Origin: Maylandia zebra
Lineage: Eukaryota > Chordata > Actinopteri > Cichliformes > Cichlidae
Direction: 5' to 3'
DNA: 64,000 nucleotides
Assembly: GCF_041146795.1 (NCBI RefSeq)
Contig: NC_135179.1
Coordinates: 28,507,047-28,571,046 of the forward strand
The notes under the pieces were generated by a model. The model saw nothing but the letters and a program-made list of their open reading frames with translations, searched no databases and had not been told where the DNA came from. Numbering within the stretch: the first letter of the stretch is position 1; every line of letters starts with the position of its first letter. Shown here in pieces: positions 48,578 through 59,913 of the stretch. The position numbers and the translations under genes were made by a program.

Positions 48578-50091
48578 CTTCGATCGTATCTTCTTTTTCC
48601 AAACATGACCAACAACAAATAACACAGACAGCACTACATGAAAAAGGTGTGCAGAATACAGTCTTCTTTTAATATTTCACATTACAGAGACAACACAGTC
48701 GCATCTGTTATGCTTTTTAAATATTTGCACTCAGAAAAACCTGAGTTGACTGAAGAGTTAATACTAGATGGCAAAAATATAGAGAAGTCATCAACGTGTG
48801 GCAAAAAAATAAAACTACTTCAGAAGAAATCACAGATGAATTGAACAGACCTAACCTGACATATTATACTCACGTCTGTTTTAAAGGCAGCTAAAGTCTG
48901 AAGCAAATGTGTTGTGTTCAAGTCCTTTCCTGAAGGCCCGTAAAACAGAGTCCGCTTTAAAAACTAACGGCAGTGTGCGTTTAGTCTAGCTTATCCAGTG
49001 ATGAAGAATCTGCAACACGCCGCTGCTTTACATTCACTCTGCGAGGACAGGTGTGCGTCGAGCTCCTGCTGACTCTGCGATTATCACGCCGGCTCATTTT
49101 TTTTGTCGTTTTAATCGGGAAGGTGTCACAACTGAAACACAGACAGTATTTCTGCTACTGTAACCTGCAGCCTCGGGCTTCACATCAAACATACGGACTG
49201 TGATCAAGTCAAGGTCACTTTCTGTTGTCATGGGAACCGTCCTCACACAAACAGCAAATTAAACAGATTGACAGGAGGAACCATTTGGCCCGCTGTGTTC
49301 AGCATGAGTGTGCTTGTAAATGAGTGTGTCCGTCTGAAGCAGAACTACTTCACATAAAGGGGACCCATCATGTCATATAAATACACTTTTACAGTGTTGG
49401 ATGTTCTTGGCTGTATATTAAAGTAAAGCTCAGGTTTCAGATTGATCTAAACGCTCCACTTACCTTTTTTTATTTTCAGTATGATGTCGATGAGAACAGA
49501 TATCCTTAATGTGGTTGTGCAGTGGCCAATCAAAGATCAATAAGGCATATTCTGAACTCTGAATAACACAAAGCTACTCTCGAAAGTCCCAGAATAAAAA
49601 TATAGAACTGGAAATGAGTAGAACAGGTCCCCTTTAATGTGAGGACACTCTATTTACAGACTGTTGTGCTGCCAGAGAGAATCAAAGTGTAGCACCACTA
49701 AAAGAAAACACTCTACCCAAGCTTTTGTACATGTCAAGGATCAGTTCACCCAAAATCAAAGGCAGCTTTGCTTAGAATACAGTATTTAGAATATAGTGAA
49801 GTCCAAGCTTCACTGTGGAAACCGGAAGTTACAGGCGGTTAACCAGGCCTCAGTTAACCACCTGCTTGTTGTACCTTAATCACTTCCTGTTCCTTTGTTT
49901 TTTTAATCCACACACTCGGAGTACTGCTCCTCCAGTCGTTCAGGGCTTGTGTGTGAATGAGGCCGCCTTAAAACTCCCCACCTGCACATATGCAGCTCCA
50001 AAAAACAGGGGATTCAGATCTGAAAGTATACTGCTAAGGATTAACTAGAAAAATACCAATTTAGGTGAACTGGCCCTTTGAAATGGCATCT

Positions 50092-50112
50092 ACACACACA
50101 CACACACACACA
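50092..50112. repeat. (CA)n microsatellite
   Basis: About ten CA units. Confidence 0.9.
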
Positions 50113-50402
50113 AAAAAGGTCCTAATGAAGTGGAAGACTCCACCAGACTGAAACAAAGGGCATCCTGTGTTCCACCCTTTTTGTCATTTATCAGATTACT
50201 GCTGATTCAGCTTGGAAAAATCATCCGTCAGAAGTTTCACGAACGATCGATACTCCTGACCGATAATCTGTAAGAAAGAAATCAAAGACGGTCCTCTAAA
50301 AAGTTGTGCGGCTTCTCAGTTTTGGCTGCAGGTACGCTCACCCTCCAGCCTCTCTGCTGATTCCTCGCTGTCGTCGTGGACGGGAAGCAACAGAAAGACG
50401 CT

Positions 50403-51837
50403 CTACTCCAGCGATTTGGCGAACTCTGCGTAATCTATGTAGCCGTCATTGTTTTTGTCATCGTCCTTCAGAACGTCATCGATGAGAGCAATGAGTTCCT
50501 CCTCTTTCATTGGCTGGCTGCTCTCTCCTCTCTCCTAAACAGAGACGAGCAGAGCAGCGAAAACGATTGGACCTTTCTGTGCGCAGGAATCGTGAGGCGA
50601 AAAATGTGTCACAACAATATTTTTAATCACAGCCACAGAAATAAAGGAGCAGAAAACGTGTCAGCTAACAAAACTGTTTTTTAATCGCTTTGGTGTCACG
50701 TTGCATGAATTCTTTGTTTCCTAAGGGGTGATGGATCCGCATTGTCACCGATTTTGTCCCACACACACTTCCTGACACCTTCCTGAACATTTAAAAAGTT
50801 AGCGGGATAACAAAGATGAGGCTCAAAACCTACCAGCTAATTAAAGCTAGTAACGGGCTTAATGGGAGACAGTGTCAATAAAAGATTCAGAGAAGTCTCG
50901 GTGCACAAGGGACAAGGCCAAAAATCTGTACTGATTAGCTGTGACCTTTGTGTGTATTGCAACTTGGTGGCAAGTTGTGCCTTTGGTGAGAATACCTTAT
51001 TTGTGCAAGACAATTCCTAACACACTGTGCAAATATTCCAACAGCATGACTCCCATATAAAGAAGTCCTGGAGCTTAAAGACCGCCTGCAGTACTGACCT
51101 GTCACCCACTGAAACATCTGGTGCGTTATGAAACAAATTTTAAAAATATTATGATGAGAAGAGACCCTGAACTGCAGACATGCTGATATTCTATATAAAA
51201 GAAAAAAAACACTAGAGCAAAGCTAACATTTACAGAGTGCTGCTAAAAGATGGGTAAACATGCCCCTGTCCCAACTTTCTGAAACACAAAGCATTTAAAT
51301 GTCTCAGTCCCATCCCACAATAAGAAGGGTATGAGAAAGTGGGAAAGTAACCGTTATGTATCCTTTTAATGCCAACTATGACAAAAAAAACGTGCTCACA
51401 CATGAATTCTCACCTCTCTGTGTACATGTGAGATTGCTGTTGCAAGCTCCAGCCCGTCCAGCAGGTTGTTCCCATCGTAATCGTGCATTTTGAAATAGTG
51501 CAGCTGGAGCTCCTGGGGCGTCATGTCTTTCTCTGGTTTGTCTATGACGCCCTCTAAATGCTCCATGATGTGGCTGCCACCAGAGGAACAACAAACAAAC
51601 ACAGCTACTGATTAGACAGAACCCAAAGTTCACCTCGTCCTGAGTCGTGCACGGCCATGCCACTCACTCTTTGTCTTGAACCATGTTTCTATCCAGGCGA
51701 TGTTGGCTGGCTGCACTTTCTACGATCTGCTGCTGATGGTGGTGGTCTGGGTTCATCTGAGCGTGAGCGCACAGAAAACAGCAGGACAAAAAGAGGAGCA
51801 TACCCCCCCACTGCACACTACACCTGCTGCTCCTCAT
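50403..51837 (-). CDS. mcfd2: MCFD2, EF-hand cargo-receptor subunit (three coding exons)
   Basis: MCFD2 is a luminal calcium-binding protein. Together with LMAN1 it carries coagulation factors V and VIII, among others, from ER to Golgi. Minus-strand exons: 51837-51668 (ATG, donor gtgagt, phase 2), 51573-51414 (acceptor gtggcag, donor gtgaga, phase 0), 50534-50403 (acceptor tttag, stop TAG). The product has 153 residues against 146 in human. Residues 1-26 form a signal peptide (hydrophobic [14 protein letters not shown]). A His/Gln-rich linker follows. [10 protein letters not shown] starts the conserved domain. EF-hand 1 is D88-E99 ([12 protein letters not shown]). EF-hand 2 is D136-E147 ([12 protein letters not shown]). 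All calcium-ligand positions are present. Immediately before the ATG is a cagcag acceptor, so a non-coding first exon lies upstream. It is divergent from ttc7a, as in other vertebrates. Confidence 0.95.
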
Positions 51838-52368
51838 TCTGCTGCGGAAAGGCAAAGACTGAGAGTCAGCAAGTTCAGGAACACAGCTCCTGAATATCTA
51901 TGTTGGACATCACCTTCTTACTACTCAAATGTCCTCAGTTTAGCACCTCACTTACATCCAGCAACACATTTGAATGTCCTTCTTACCGATTAACATGTTT
52001 CTCCTGATCAAACTACATTCACACCTGTTTTATAAGTTTGATATCTGGCTCTATAAGACAACAGCAAGGTGCTACAAATAAGCACCATGTGTTTATGGCC
52101 CATTTTAACAAAAAACACCACAGACACACACAGTGCATGGACCGCACTAATAGGGATGTTTCTGCAGTAAACTGTGAGATTACACTGCTATGCTAACTCA
52201 GTTAAACAGCCACATTAAAAGAGGGATGTATGACCGTTAGCTTGAGAGCCATTATAAGATAAATACAGCAACAAGCTGCATCTCAGGGCTACGCTGAAAT
52301 AACATAATTTCATGGGTCATGACTTGGTGTAACTGGTAAAGAAATAAAAAAGATGTATATGTACTTAC

Positions 52369-52490
52369 GTTTAAATAATTTCTATCTTCACCTGTATCCG
52401 CGAACAGTTGTGCAGTTGTGCGTAGTTTGCTGCTTTAATGATCAATCCGAGCTTTCTCGGACTGAGCGGCTTTCCGTAGCTTCACTTTGA
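52369..52490 (-). other. mcfd2: Candidate non-coding first exon and promoter area of mcfd2
   Basis: On the minus strand a gtaagt donor occurs at 52368. An alternative gtgaag donor lies slightly inside, at about 52392. An inverted CCAAT box (attggctg near 52509) and a short GC-richer stretch lie upstream. The coding exon has an acceptor just before its ATG, so a 5' exon is required. The transcription start is not visible. Confidence 0.4.
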
Positions 52491-52899
52491 CACGACAGCT
52501 CATTGTGATTGGCTGCAGCTATCCGAGAGCGCTCAACTGGGGCAAGATGATTCCCTCCACGTTATTCTGAATTCTTCGTCTTTCTCTGTCTAAAGCTAAA
52601 ATTAGTTTTATTATTTTGTTGTGGGTTACAGTAAGATTCGTGTACAATTGCTATACATTAATAAGCTCAAACTAAACCTTGTAGAATATTCCGTATAGAA
52701 TAATTTTATATATTTCTAGTGCTTTCCGTTTTCACGAACTAGCGTTTTGATCATTTGACAGAATTTACGAATTCATGCGACAGACATGCTGTTGAATCAC
52801 CTTTAGCGGTAATAACTTGAAGGTTTTTTGTAAACTTTTAGTTTTTGTATGACTTTACAAGCCTCTCTCGTCATCGTGGAGGAATTTTGGCCCCAAAAA
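52491..52899. other. Intergenic stretch upstream of mcfd2
   Basis: Apart from the CCAAT box near 52509, nothing is recognised. Confidence 0.4.
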
Positions 52900-53020
52900 G
52901 TTGATTCTGTTCATCTGGACGTAGCGTTTTCAGTGGGAGAAACGTTTCGTCACTCATCCAAGTGACTTCTTCAGTCTCAGCTGACTGCAGGTTTCCCCAA
53001 TCTTATATTTGCACAATGAC
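52900..53020. repeat. Dispersed fish repeat, possibly from a Penelope-like element
   Basis: The text 'ctggacgtagcgttttcagt', 'gagaaacgtttcgtcactca', 'tccaagtgacttcttcagtc' recurs widely in fish genomes. I associate it with Penelope-like element ends, but I am not certain of the class. Confidence 0.45.
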
Positions 53021-53130
53021 TAAAACCAGACCACTGAATGAACGAAGAGCTGTGAGGTCAGTTCCAACCTTTTGGGATTTACCTGGATGATTGAACATGC
53101 ATCAAGAATTTGGTTCATTGGTCTTTGGTT

Positions 53131-53290
53131 GCATTCGTTTATGCACAGCTCTCCCAAGGTCCCAGCACAGCCTTTCAATTAAGTTTCAATCTGGACTTTG
53201 ATCCAAACCGTCACCACTGTGCATGACACTATGAGGTGTTTGTGCTCTTATCCTGTGTTTGCTTTTGGCCAAACATCTCCAGTTTAGTCT
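53131..53290 (-). pseudogene. Decayed Tc1-like transposase fragment
   Basis: It shares text with the relic at 37.0-37.3 kb ('atgaggtgtttgtgct', 'ggccaaacatctcca'). An internal deletion joins distant parts of the gene near 53210. No open frame survives. Confidence 0.55.
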
Positions 53291-54482
53291 TGAATCTCTT
53301 TAGTTCCTCAGAATCAGTAAGAATGTACTCCCCCCCACAAGACTGTATGTGTCAGTGTTGTCTTCCCTAATAAAACATTAAACGATAGATGGATTTAAAA
53401 GAAAAATCTCAGTAAAGATTTCCTGTCACAGAGGCAGGCATATTTTCTCTAATGTTGGGTGTTTTTCACATCTCAAATATGAATATGCTTAATGACAAGT
53501 TTATGGAACCAGTGAATCTTTTGAGGCCAACCTAATTATTCCCATCCCACACAGCATTTGTGATCTCAGCCAATAGCAGCACAGCGTCAATTCCTCTCCT
53601 GTTGTGCTATGAGCATGCAGGGGTCACCACGGGAAAAAGATCCACATTGTTTCACTTCCTGACACAACCTTTGCCAGCTAAGGACTGGTGTTGTGCCAAG
53701 AAAAAAGTGATTTCCAGTATTTAAACTCTTATAAATGACCGATAACCTGTCAAATAGGGTTATGTCAAGAATCATATAAAGTCATTTTAAACCACAAGCA
53801 ACTTTTCCTACCAGAAGGTAAAAGCAGCAATCAGTTTTTGGCAAAGTGAGTTTTATATACTATTGCTTTATCCAGCTAAAAAGACACATCAACATTAAAA
53901 ATGTATTTTCTAAAGAGGAATATGGCCAAGAGGGCAGCAGAAATTGCAACAAATATAATGTAATAGCTCTCAAGAGATATTTTAAGTGGCCAAAAAGCAC
54001 TAGATTGAATATAATGTAATTACAATAAGGCTGGATAATAAAGATACCAGCAAAACATGTCATTTCTTTCCTCTCCATATATAACCCCTCCATAAATCCT
54101 GTTGACTACAGTCTTTTTTACCAACATAATAAAATACGTTACCCATAGAAAACACACTCTCTTTTTTGGCACAACACCAGCTGAAGGAGTATACACTAGC
54201 TTGTGACCCTCTGATGTTGGGCTTTTCTTTGTCTGTCTCTTCCTTGAATAGAACCAGCAAACTTCACATCAAATTGTGTGACCCACCAAACCACGGAGCC
54301 ACTCTAGAATTTGGGGTTGGCGAAAATTCCCACCGGGGTTCAGAGAGGCCTGGAGAATCCAATGATATGTCCCAGATATTTACATATGTAAAAGTATTCC
54401 TACCATAAAGTTCTAAATATCCATGAACACACACATACACACCTCCACTTAAAGAGCCCCCTTTTTGTATGCTCAAACGAAG
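53291..54482. other. Intergenic stretch, nothing firm
   Basis: No exon or nameable repeat; AT-rich, with short open frames on both strands only. Confidence 0.45.
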
Positions 54483-54483
54483 C

Positions 54484-54502
54484 CACGCCCCCTGGTGGCG
54501 GA
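54484..54502 (-). promoter_or_regulatory. Strong CTCF-like motif (minus orientation)
   Basis: On the minus strand the site reads TCCGCCACCAGGGGGCGTG, which contains the full GCCACCAGGGGGCG core. It is the left half of a back-to-back pair. Confidence 0.6.
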
Positions 54503-54540
54503 CCTATCTTATCGGGTCACTTTGAGTTGAGACGTTCTCT

Positions 54541-54560
54541 ACGTCAGCAGGGGGCGTGGC
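54541..54560 (+). promoter_or_regulatory. Strong CTCF-like motif (plus orientation)
   Basis: ACGTCAGCAGGGGGCGTGGC contains the CAGCAGGGGGCG core. It lies about 40 bases from the opposite-strand motif at 54484-54502, so the two point away from each other. Confidence 0.6.
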
Positions 54561-54561
54561 C

Positions 54562-55528
54562 GCTCAGCTGTGAGGTCTGTCAGCACCGCACGGCACAGGG
54601 TGGTGGACACGACAAGAGGGACGAGCGTCGTTTATGTCAAGCAAATGTCAACTTTCCAGAGAGAAAATGAAGCAGCTAAGTCTCTGTTCAGGAGGCTTGA
54701 GGTTTTATTTTAATGTCATAAAGTAGCTGATAGATCCTGAGTAGTCAGTGACCCTCGTTTCCTCTGTATGTGCACCCTGTGCTGTGGTTTCATGGGTAAA
54801 TGCTCACTGTGTGATTCCCCCCAGCGTCCCCCATTTAGTTGAATTATATTTTACATCACATTCCTGAGCTTGAGCTTGATAAAGCGCAATTACACCTCAC
54901 AGCGCAATAGCTGTCAGATGTACTGATCCAGCGTCAGTGAACCAAAGATTTACAACAGATTTTGTTTTTCACTCATTTATTAAAAAAAAAAACAACCCAC
55001 AATATGTGTCTGTACTGTATATCCTGCCTCGGCTGGGTTGCCCACTTTGCTGCAGCATTCTTTGCATTGCTGTTTCTTAAGCTCTACCTGATCCAGTTAA
55101 AGTGTTGACGGCAAGAGATTAGGGGCATGGGTTTTAAGAGGACTTCCTTCCCTTCAAACAGCTACAGATCAAGTCCTCTCCAAATGCCACACTCATTTGA
55201 AGTTGAAGGGGGAAAAGCTTTAGACAGAAAAGCAGGAATGTGAATGTTATAATAAACACGAGCAATAGTTCCTGCACAAACAGAGTGTGCGGGTTCTTGG
55301 GGCTTCCTACAGATGTGTAATGTAACAGCAATTAAACCCATGTTAACGCCTGCATGTATTTCTCTGGACTTTGCTGCTGTTGACTTTCTGTGCCCGTAAT
55401 AACCCACACCCCACCCTCCACCAGTCTCCCTCCGCACTCTGTGATTACACATTTATTTCTCCTGGTCCTAGTCTGCAGTTACTCCCATCGTGTCCGGGGA
55501 GTACAGTCACCATCGGGACAGAGCGGCG
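54562..55528. other. Upstream region of ttc7a
   Basis: No coding exon. The last 130 bases are richer in C and G and precede the ttc7a start codon; the promoter probably lies here, but no TATA box is evident. Confidence 0.4.
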
Positions 55529-58500
55529 ATGGCATCCCGGATTTCTTTCACTCAGGCCCGGCTGGAAGCGGAGCTGGAGCGCTACCGGGCCGAGTGCCAG
55601 TGGGACAAGATGCCGGCGATAGTTGAGCAGATGCAGGCTGCGCGGATCCACGAAGACGGTGAGTTGATGGTGGTATGCACCTGGGGTTTTTTTTTAAGTT
55701 CAGGTGGCTGTTGTCACTTCCTGGCTGTTTTTTAACTGTTCATTGATCTGTACACTGTAAAAAAAAGGAAAAAAAGAAAAAGTTTTTTAAGTTTCGGGAA
55801 GCTGCTTCCAGGGGAGAAGCGGTAAGAAATTCTCTTAAACAATTAAAAGTACTGAGGATTTATAGCAATATCCACGAGCTTTAGTTCTAATGATTTGCAC
55901 AAAACACTCACTGAGTGTTGATCAAGCATGGACATTTTTTGCAGTGTTTTTTGCGCACAGGTTGGACCTTGATCTCTCAACACTGGCTTCTGCTTGTTGA
56001 AGTTTTTCTAAGCAAATCTATTCAAGCGTTGATATTACAGCAATAAATGTGATGTGCAGAGAGGGTCACACAGGGCAGTAGGATGGCCTCAATGAAAGTT
56101 TACAGTAGACACACTGAAAGGGTATATAAATAATTAAAGGAACTGAGTGGCCTTCTGCGTGCAAGATGAGCAGTATTGCCTGCATGCAAAACAAGATTTT
56201 TCCAACAGGTTATTAGCTGCCTGCCTCTGCCCTTGAAATCACTTGACACTGTACACGTGCTCAAAGAAATGCAAACACGCATATTGTTTCTGTGCCTCAT
56301 AAAGCATTCATTTGGTAGCTCACTAATGCACCTGCCTCCAACCCTCACCTTAGCAGAGTAAATATGGGCTGAGGTCCTGGCTGATAGTGCAGACCAGCAG
56401 TTTCTCCTTGCTCGCACATGCGCTCATGTGTTAAATTAATGTGGTATTTCTGTGAGCATGCATGACTCACACTGTAGCTGATCTGTCAGGAACTGTGTGT
56501 GGAACGGTTTTTCTTTTTAGATTAGAGATAGAGGAACTTTGTTTCAAGTAAAGCAATAAGCTGTTAAACTTCCAACCAACTGTAAAACTGTAAAAAAGCA
56601 GTAATAGGTGGTGTACTCTTCTTTCAAGTTTCAAATGTTTTTCTTTGGGGAGTTTGCTGTAGGTGATGTTGTGAGGAAGATGTAACAGTCTGATTTTATC
56701 TCACTCAAACAGAAAGGACAGATGGGGGTAATGCGCTGCAGATCTTTTAGGATAGCTACTTGGATAAGGTGTGTAAGGCAGACGAAGATTTGGAGCTTTT
56801 AGTAAAATACGGGAAGTACAGTATATTCTACTGTGTAGTAAATGTATTTATTTAGTCATTTTTATTTGTGAATTTAAAAAACATTATGTGACCATTCATT
56901 TTATTCCCCACAGGTATCGCACGTATCCTTAAAGCTACTTTTTGTAAAAACCCTTTATAAATGTAATAAAAGCTTTCACCACAAGGTGTCTCCATTTTAC
57001 CAGAAAGTTGTAGTGTAGCATTATATTCATCTGTGTACATCTGAAATTATTTCATATTAGAGCATTGAAATGTTGCTTCTAACTAATCTAATGTTTCAAT
57101 CTCAATTTAAAAATGTCAATTTCTTCCTTAATCAAAAAAAATTGTGTTCTTCAGCTACTAAAACAGACCTCATAGTAACACAGTGTCTGGTTTCGTTAAT
57201 TCACAGCAAAATCTCCAGTGTTAAATTAACACTAGAGAGCTTCTAAATGGATCCACACCTCTGAGTGTTAAATACAACACTGTTGAGTGTTAAATTAACA
57301 CTTTTGACAGTGTTATATGTTTAAAAGTAACCTAGTCAGTTTTGAAGATTAACAATGGCTAACACTGAGCAGTGCTGATTTTCTAACACTGGAATATTTC
57401 TAACATTTTGAGTTATTTTCCAGTGTTAGAAAATCATGGACGTGAGGCTTCTGAAGTCTCATTTTGAATCCTCAATATTAGCATTTTCACCATTACAGTT
57501 TTGGTTTAAAAATTCTGGGTGTAATGAGGAAAGGGATGTTGGATGTTATAAACTAAGCTGGAAAGTGTGTACTCAGGTCAAATTAGAAAGCTGTTTACCC
57601 ACAGAGGTTTAGCTTAGAGGAACACAAGTTATTTTACAAAACAGGTGGCTTTCAGACATACCAGAGTGGAAGGCACGCCTGCACAGCTAACATCTTAGCA
57701 AACATTTAGAGTGGTGTTTCTGTCCACCTTAATGTTAGTGCAGTGCGTGCTATCTGTTACTCCATTTTGGTCTGCACTGACTTCTAAAGGGGTTATTTGG
57801 CTACTAAGCAACCAAATGCTCTACTACTTTAACTGACTAGCTAGCTAGTTGCTATACTTTATCTGCCTTAAATCACTCTTAGCATATTATTAGCATATCT
57901 GGTTACAGGGCTAACCATCAGCTAACCAGTAGTGTTTGAAAATTTGCAACTACCTCCACTTAATGTTAACATTAACTAACTGGATAGCTAGTTGCTGTAC
58001 TTTATCTCCCTGCAAACCCTGAGTTTATAATCTTCATATATTAGCATATCTAGCTATAGGGCTAACCTTTAGCTAACCAGTAGTGTTTGATAATTTGCAA
58101 CTACCTCCACTAAAACACAATGAAAAAAGTAATTTAGTAACTTCAGTGTTTCAAACAATCTTGAATGAGCTTCTTTTTTCCTTTTTTTAAATTTTTTTTT
58201 AGCAAAAATAAATAAATAAATAAATAAATAAAATAAAAACAAGAAAGAATGCTGGCTCCCAGAGGGAGATGTCTGACAGGGACAAAGTAGGAACAGAAGA
58301 GACCAAATCAATGCTGTGAGTTTTTCATAAAAGAACAAGCAATGGGTTGAAAACATCCGGGAATTAGAACTAAAAAAGCAAACTTTCTTTGTGTTTATCA
58401 CTATGAGTGACCTCTTTCATAAAGAGATCCATGTGCTACTATGAAAATATTGAAACCAGCATTATTACTCACGCTTCAAACAAAGTAAAGCTCATCAGTA

Positions 58501-59913
58501 ATAGCAAGAAACGCTTTGATCCTATTCACAGGAGGTTCAAATGTTTATTGAAATCCAAGGAAATTGTTGACTAAAGGGGAGGTGATTAGTAGGAAATGAT
58601 AAGGCTGCTCCTAAAATGAAAATAGAGAAAATCAGATAATCAGAGCAATGATGATATTCAAGAGAACTGAGTGTGAGCAAACTACAGAGTAAATTTGATC
58701 TTTCTACTTGATAAGTCTTGAAGTGAAACCAGAATGTTTTTGTTTTTTTATCTCAGTCCTTACAACACCGATTCTTGCCAAAGTCTAGGCTCCAACTTGA
58801 CGGTGCAGTTATTACATTGCTCCTAATGTGGCCACGGGCTGAGACACGTCCTGGTGTTTAGCCCCCACCTTCCCCTCGCAGATATCTTCAGCCTTGACTG
58901 TGCTGATAAACCAAACTTGCAAATATGTCAAGTATATCAGGGCATAAACACTGCGCACAGAGCTGGCAGTGGTAAACACACATACGCACGGTGAAAAAGC
59001 CAAACAGGAAAGCTTTAATCGAGTGTGTGTGTGTACACAGACACTGAGGTTTACTACTGGACTGTAACTGAGTGCAAGGCTCCATCTGAAGCGGGTTGTT
59101 TTACTACACATGTAAACTTTAAATCGCTGTAGGTGGATGGGAGTGTTTATCTGCTGATACCGAGATTAAAGTTCTTTAGGAAAAATATTAGGAGAAATGG
59201 AAACTGTAGTTTCTAAACAGACTTAAGGACTCAGGCATGTTTAAACTGCTCTCCCTGGGAATTGCTGTTTTGAATGGACTGAGGGAGGTTTGCTTTGGCT
59301 ACAGATACAAATGACCTGTGACCTTTAGCTCAGACCTTCAGCATACTCCGCTCACTGTGAACCTTTTTGATGCCGCCCCCTCCTTTAGATGATTACGGGA
59401 CGCTGCTGATGGCAGAGGCGCTGCTGGAGGAGTGCGTGCTGGAAAACATGGATCTGCTACGCAGGTCCAAACCTTTGGTGGACAAAACCCAGCCCAAACT
59501 GTGCAAGGCCAAAAGACTCCTCAATACCATCCTTAGCCGAGGCCGTCTAACAGTTAGTCTCATCTAACTTACTTCTGACATCTGAGTTTTAGACTTTGCT
59601 CTGCTTTTAAAAAAACGACTTCCTTCATTTAATCAAACAAAGCCCTAAAGCCATTGTTTCACAGAGCACCGACAGCTTCTATAAATTCCATCCTTTTCCG
59701 TGGCTTCTTCCTATTCAGCATTTCTTTATATTGCTGTCCTACAGCCCCGGTACTTGAACGAGGCTCTGCTGCTGATGGCCAAAGTGCACTACGTGCAGGG
59801 ACGCTACCGGGACGCCCAGGGAATGTGTGCCAGGGTGGGGCTGGAGGAGCTGACGCAGGATGACCAGCCGACCTACCACCTCCGCCTGCTGGCTGAGGCG
59901 TTCGTGATTAAAG
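55529..59913 (+). CDS. ttc7a: TTC7A, first three coding exons (gene continues past the window)
   Basis: TTC7A is a tetratricopeptide-repeat scaffold. With FAM126 (hyccin) it holds PI4KA (PI4KIII-alpha) and EFR3 at the plasma membrane for PI4P synthesis. Exons: 55529-55658 (only ATG in frame; donor gtgagt, phase 1), 59389-59552 (acceptor cctttag, donor gttagt, phase 0), 59745-59913 (acceptor cctacag, donor gtaaaa, phase 1). They join in frame to 154 residues. Landmarks: LEAELERYRAECQWDKMP near the start, DDYGTLLMAEALLEE opening exon 2, and ALLLMAKVHYVQGRYRDA plus LRLLAEAFVIKG in exon 3, all matching the TTC7 N-terminal helical region. TTC7A rather than TTC7B is favoured by DDYGTLLMAEALLEE, by AEAFVIKG and by the mcfd2 neighbour. 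I could not find exon 4 before 64000. Confidence 0.93.
57205..57445. repeat. Palindrome-rich element in ttc7a intron 1
   Basis: The 17-base palindrome AGTGTTAAATTAACACT occurs twice, at 57217-57233 and 57286-57302. A perfect 16-bp inverted repeat (GATTTTCTAACACTGG and its complement) with a 27-base loop lies at 57377-57435. 'aacac' and 'gtgtt' words dominate. It resembles a palindromic fish DNA-transposon family, but I cannot name it. Confidence 0.65.
57831..58111. repeat. Tandem duplication, two units of ~130-138 bp
   Basis: Unit 1 is 57831-57960 and unit 2 is 57974-58111. Both run from 'tagctagttgct.tactttatct' through 'agggctaacc' and 'agctaaccagtagtgtttga' to 'aatttgcaactacctccact'. Differences are scattered and small indels occur in the middle. 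Confidence 0.85.
58206..58235. repeat. (AAAT)n microsatellite
   Basis: Seven or so AAAT units after a T-rich run. Confidence 0.9.

Larger units (their letters stand above)
48098..50402. other. Non-coding stretch; probably includes the mcfd2 3' UTR
   Basis: At 48118-48310 there is a fish dispersed repeat with short telomere-like 'cctaaccctaaccc' text, 'ctttgtccccacaagtatag' and a CA run. At 48540-48590 lies the second CTCF-bearing repeat. The rest up to 50402 is downstream of mcfd2 on the minus strand and may be its 3' UTR in part. A (CA)n run lies at 50092-50112. I could not fix a poly(A) site. Confidence 0.4.
55659..59388 (+). other. ttc7a: ttc7a intron 1 with palindromic and tandem repeats
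   Basis: Mostly AT-rich and non-coding. It carries a palindrome-rich repeat (57205-57445), a tandem duplication (57831-58111) and an (AAAT)n run (58206-58235). No other exon was recognised. Confidence 0.6.
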
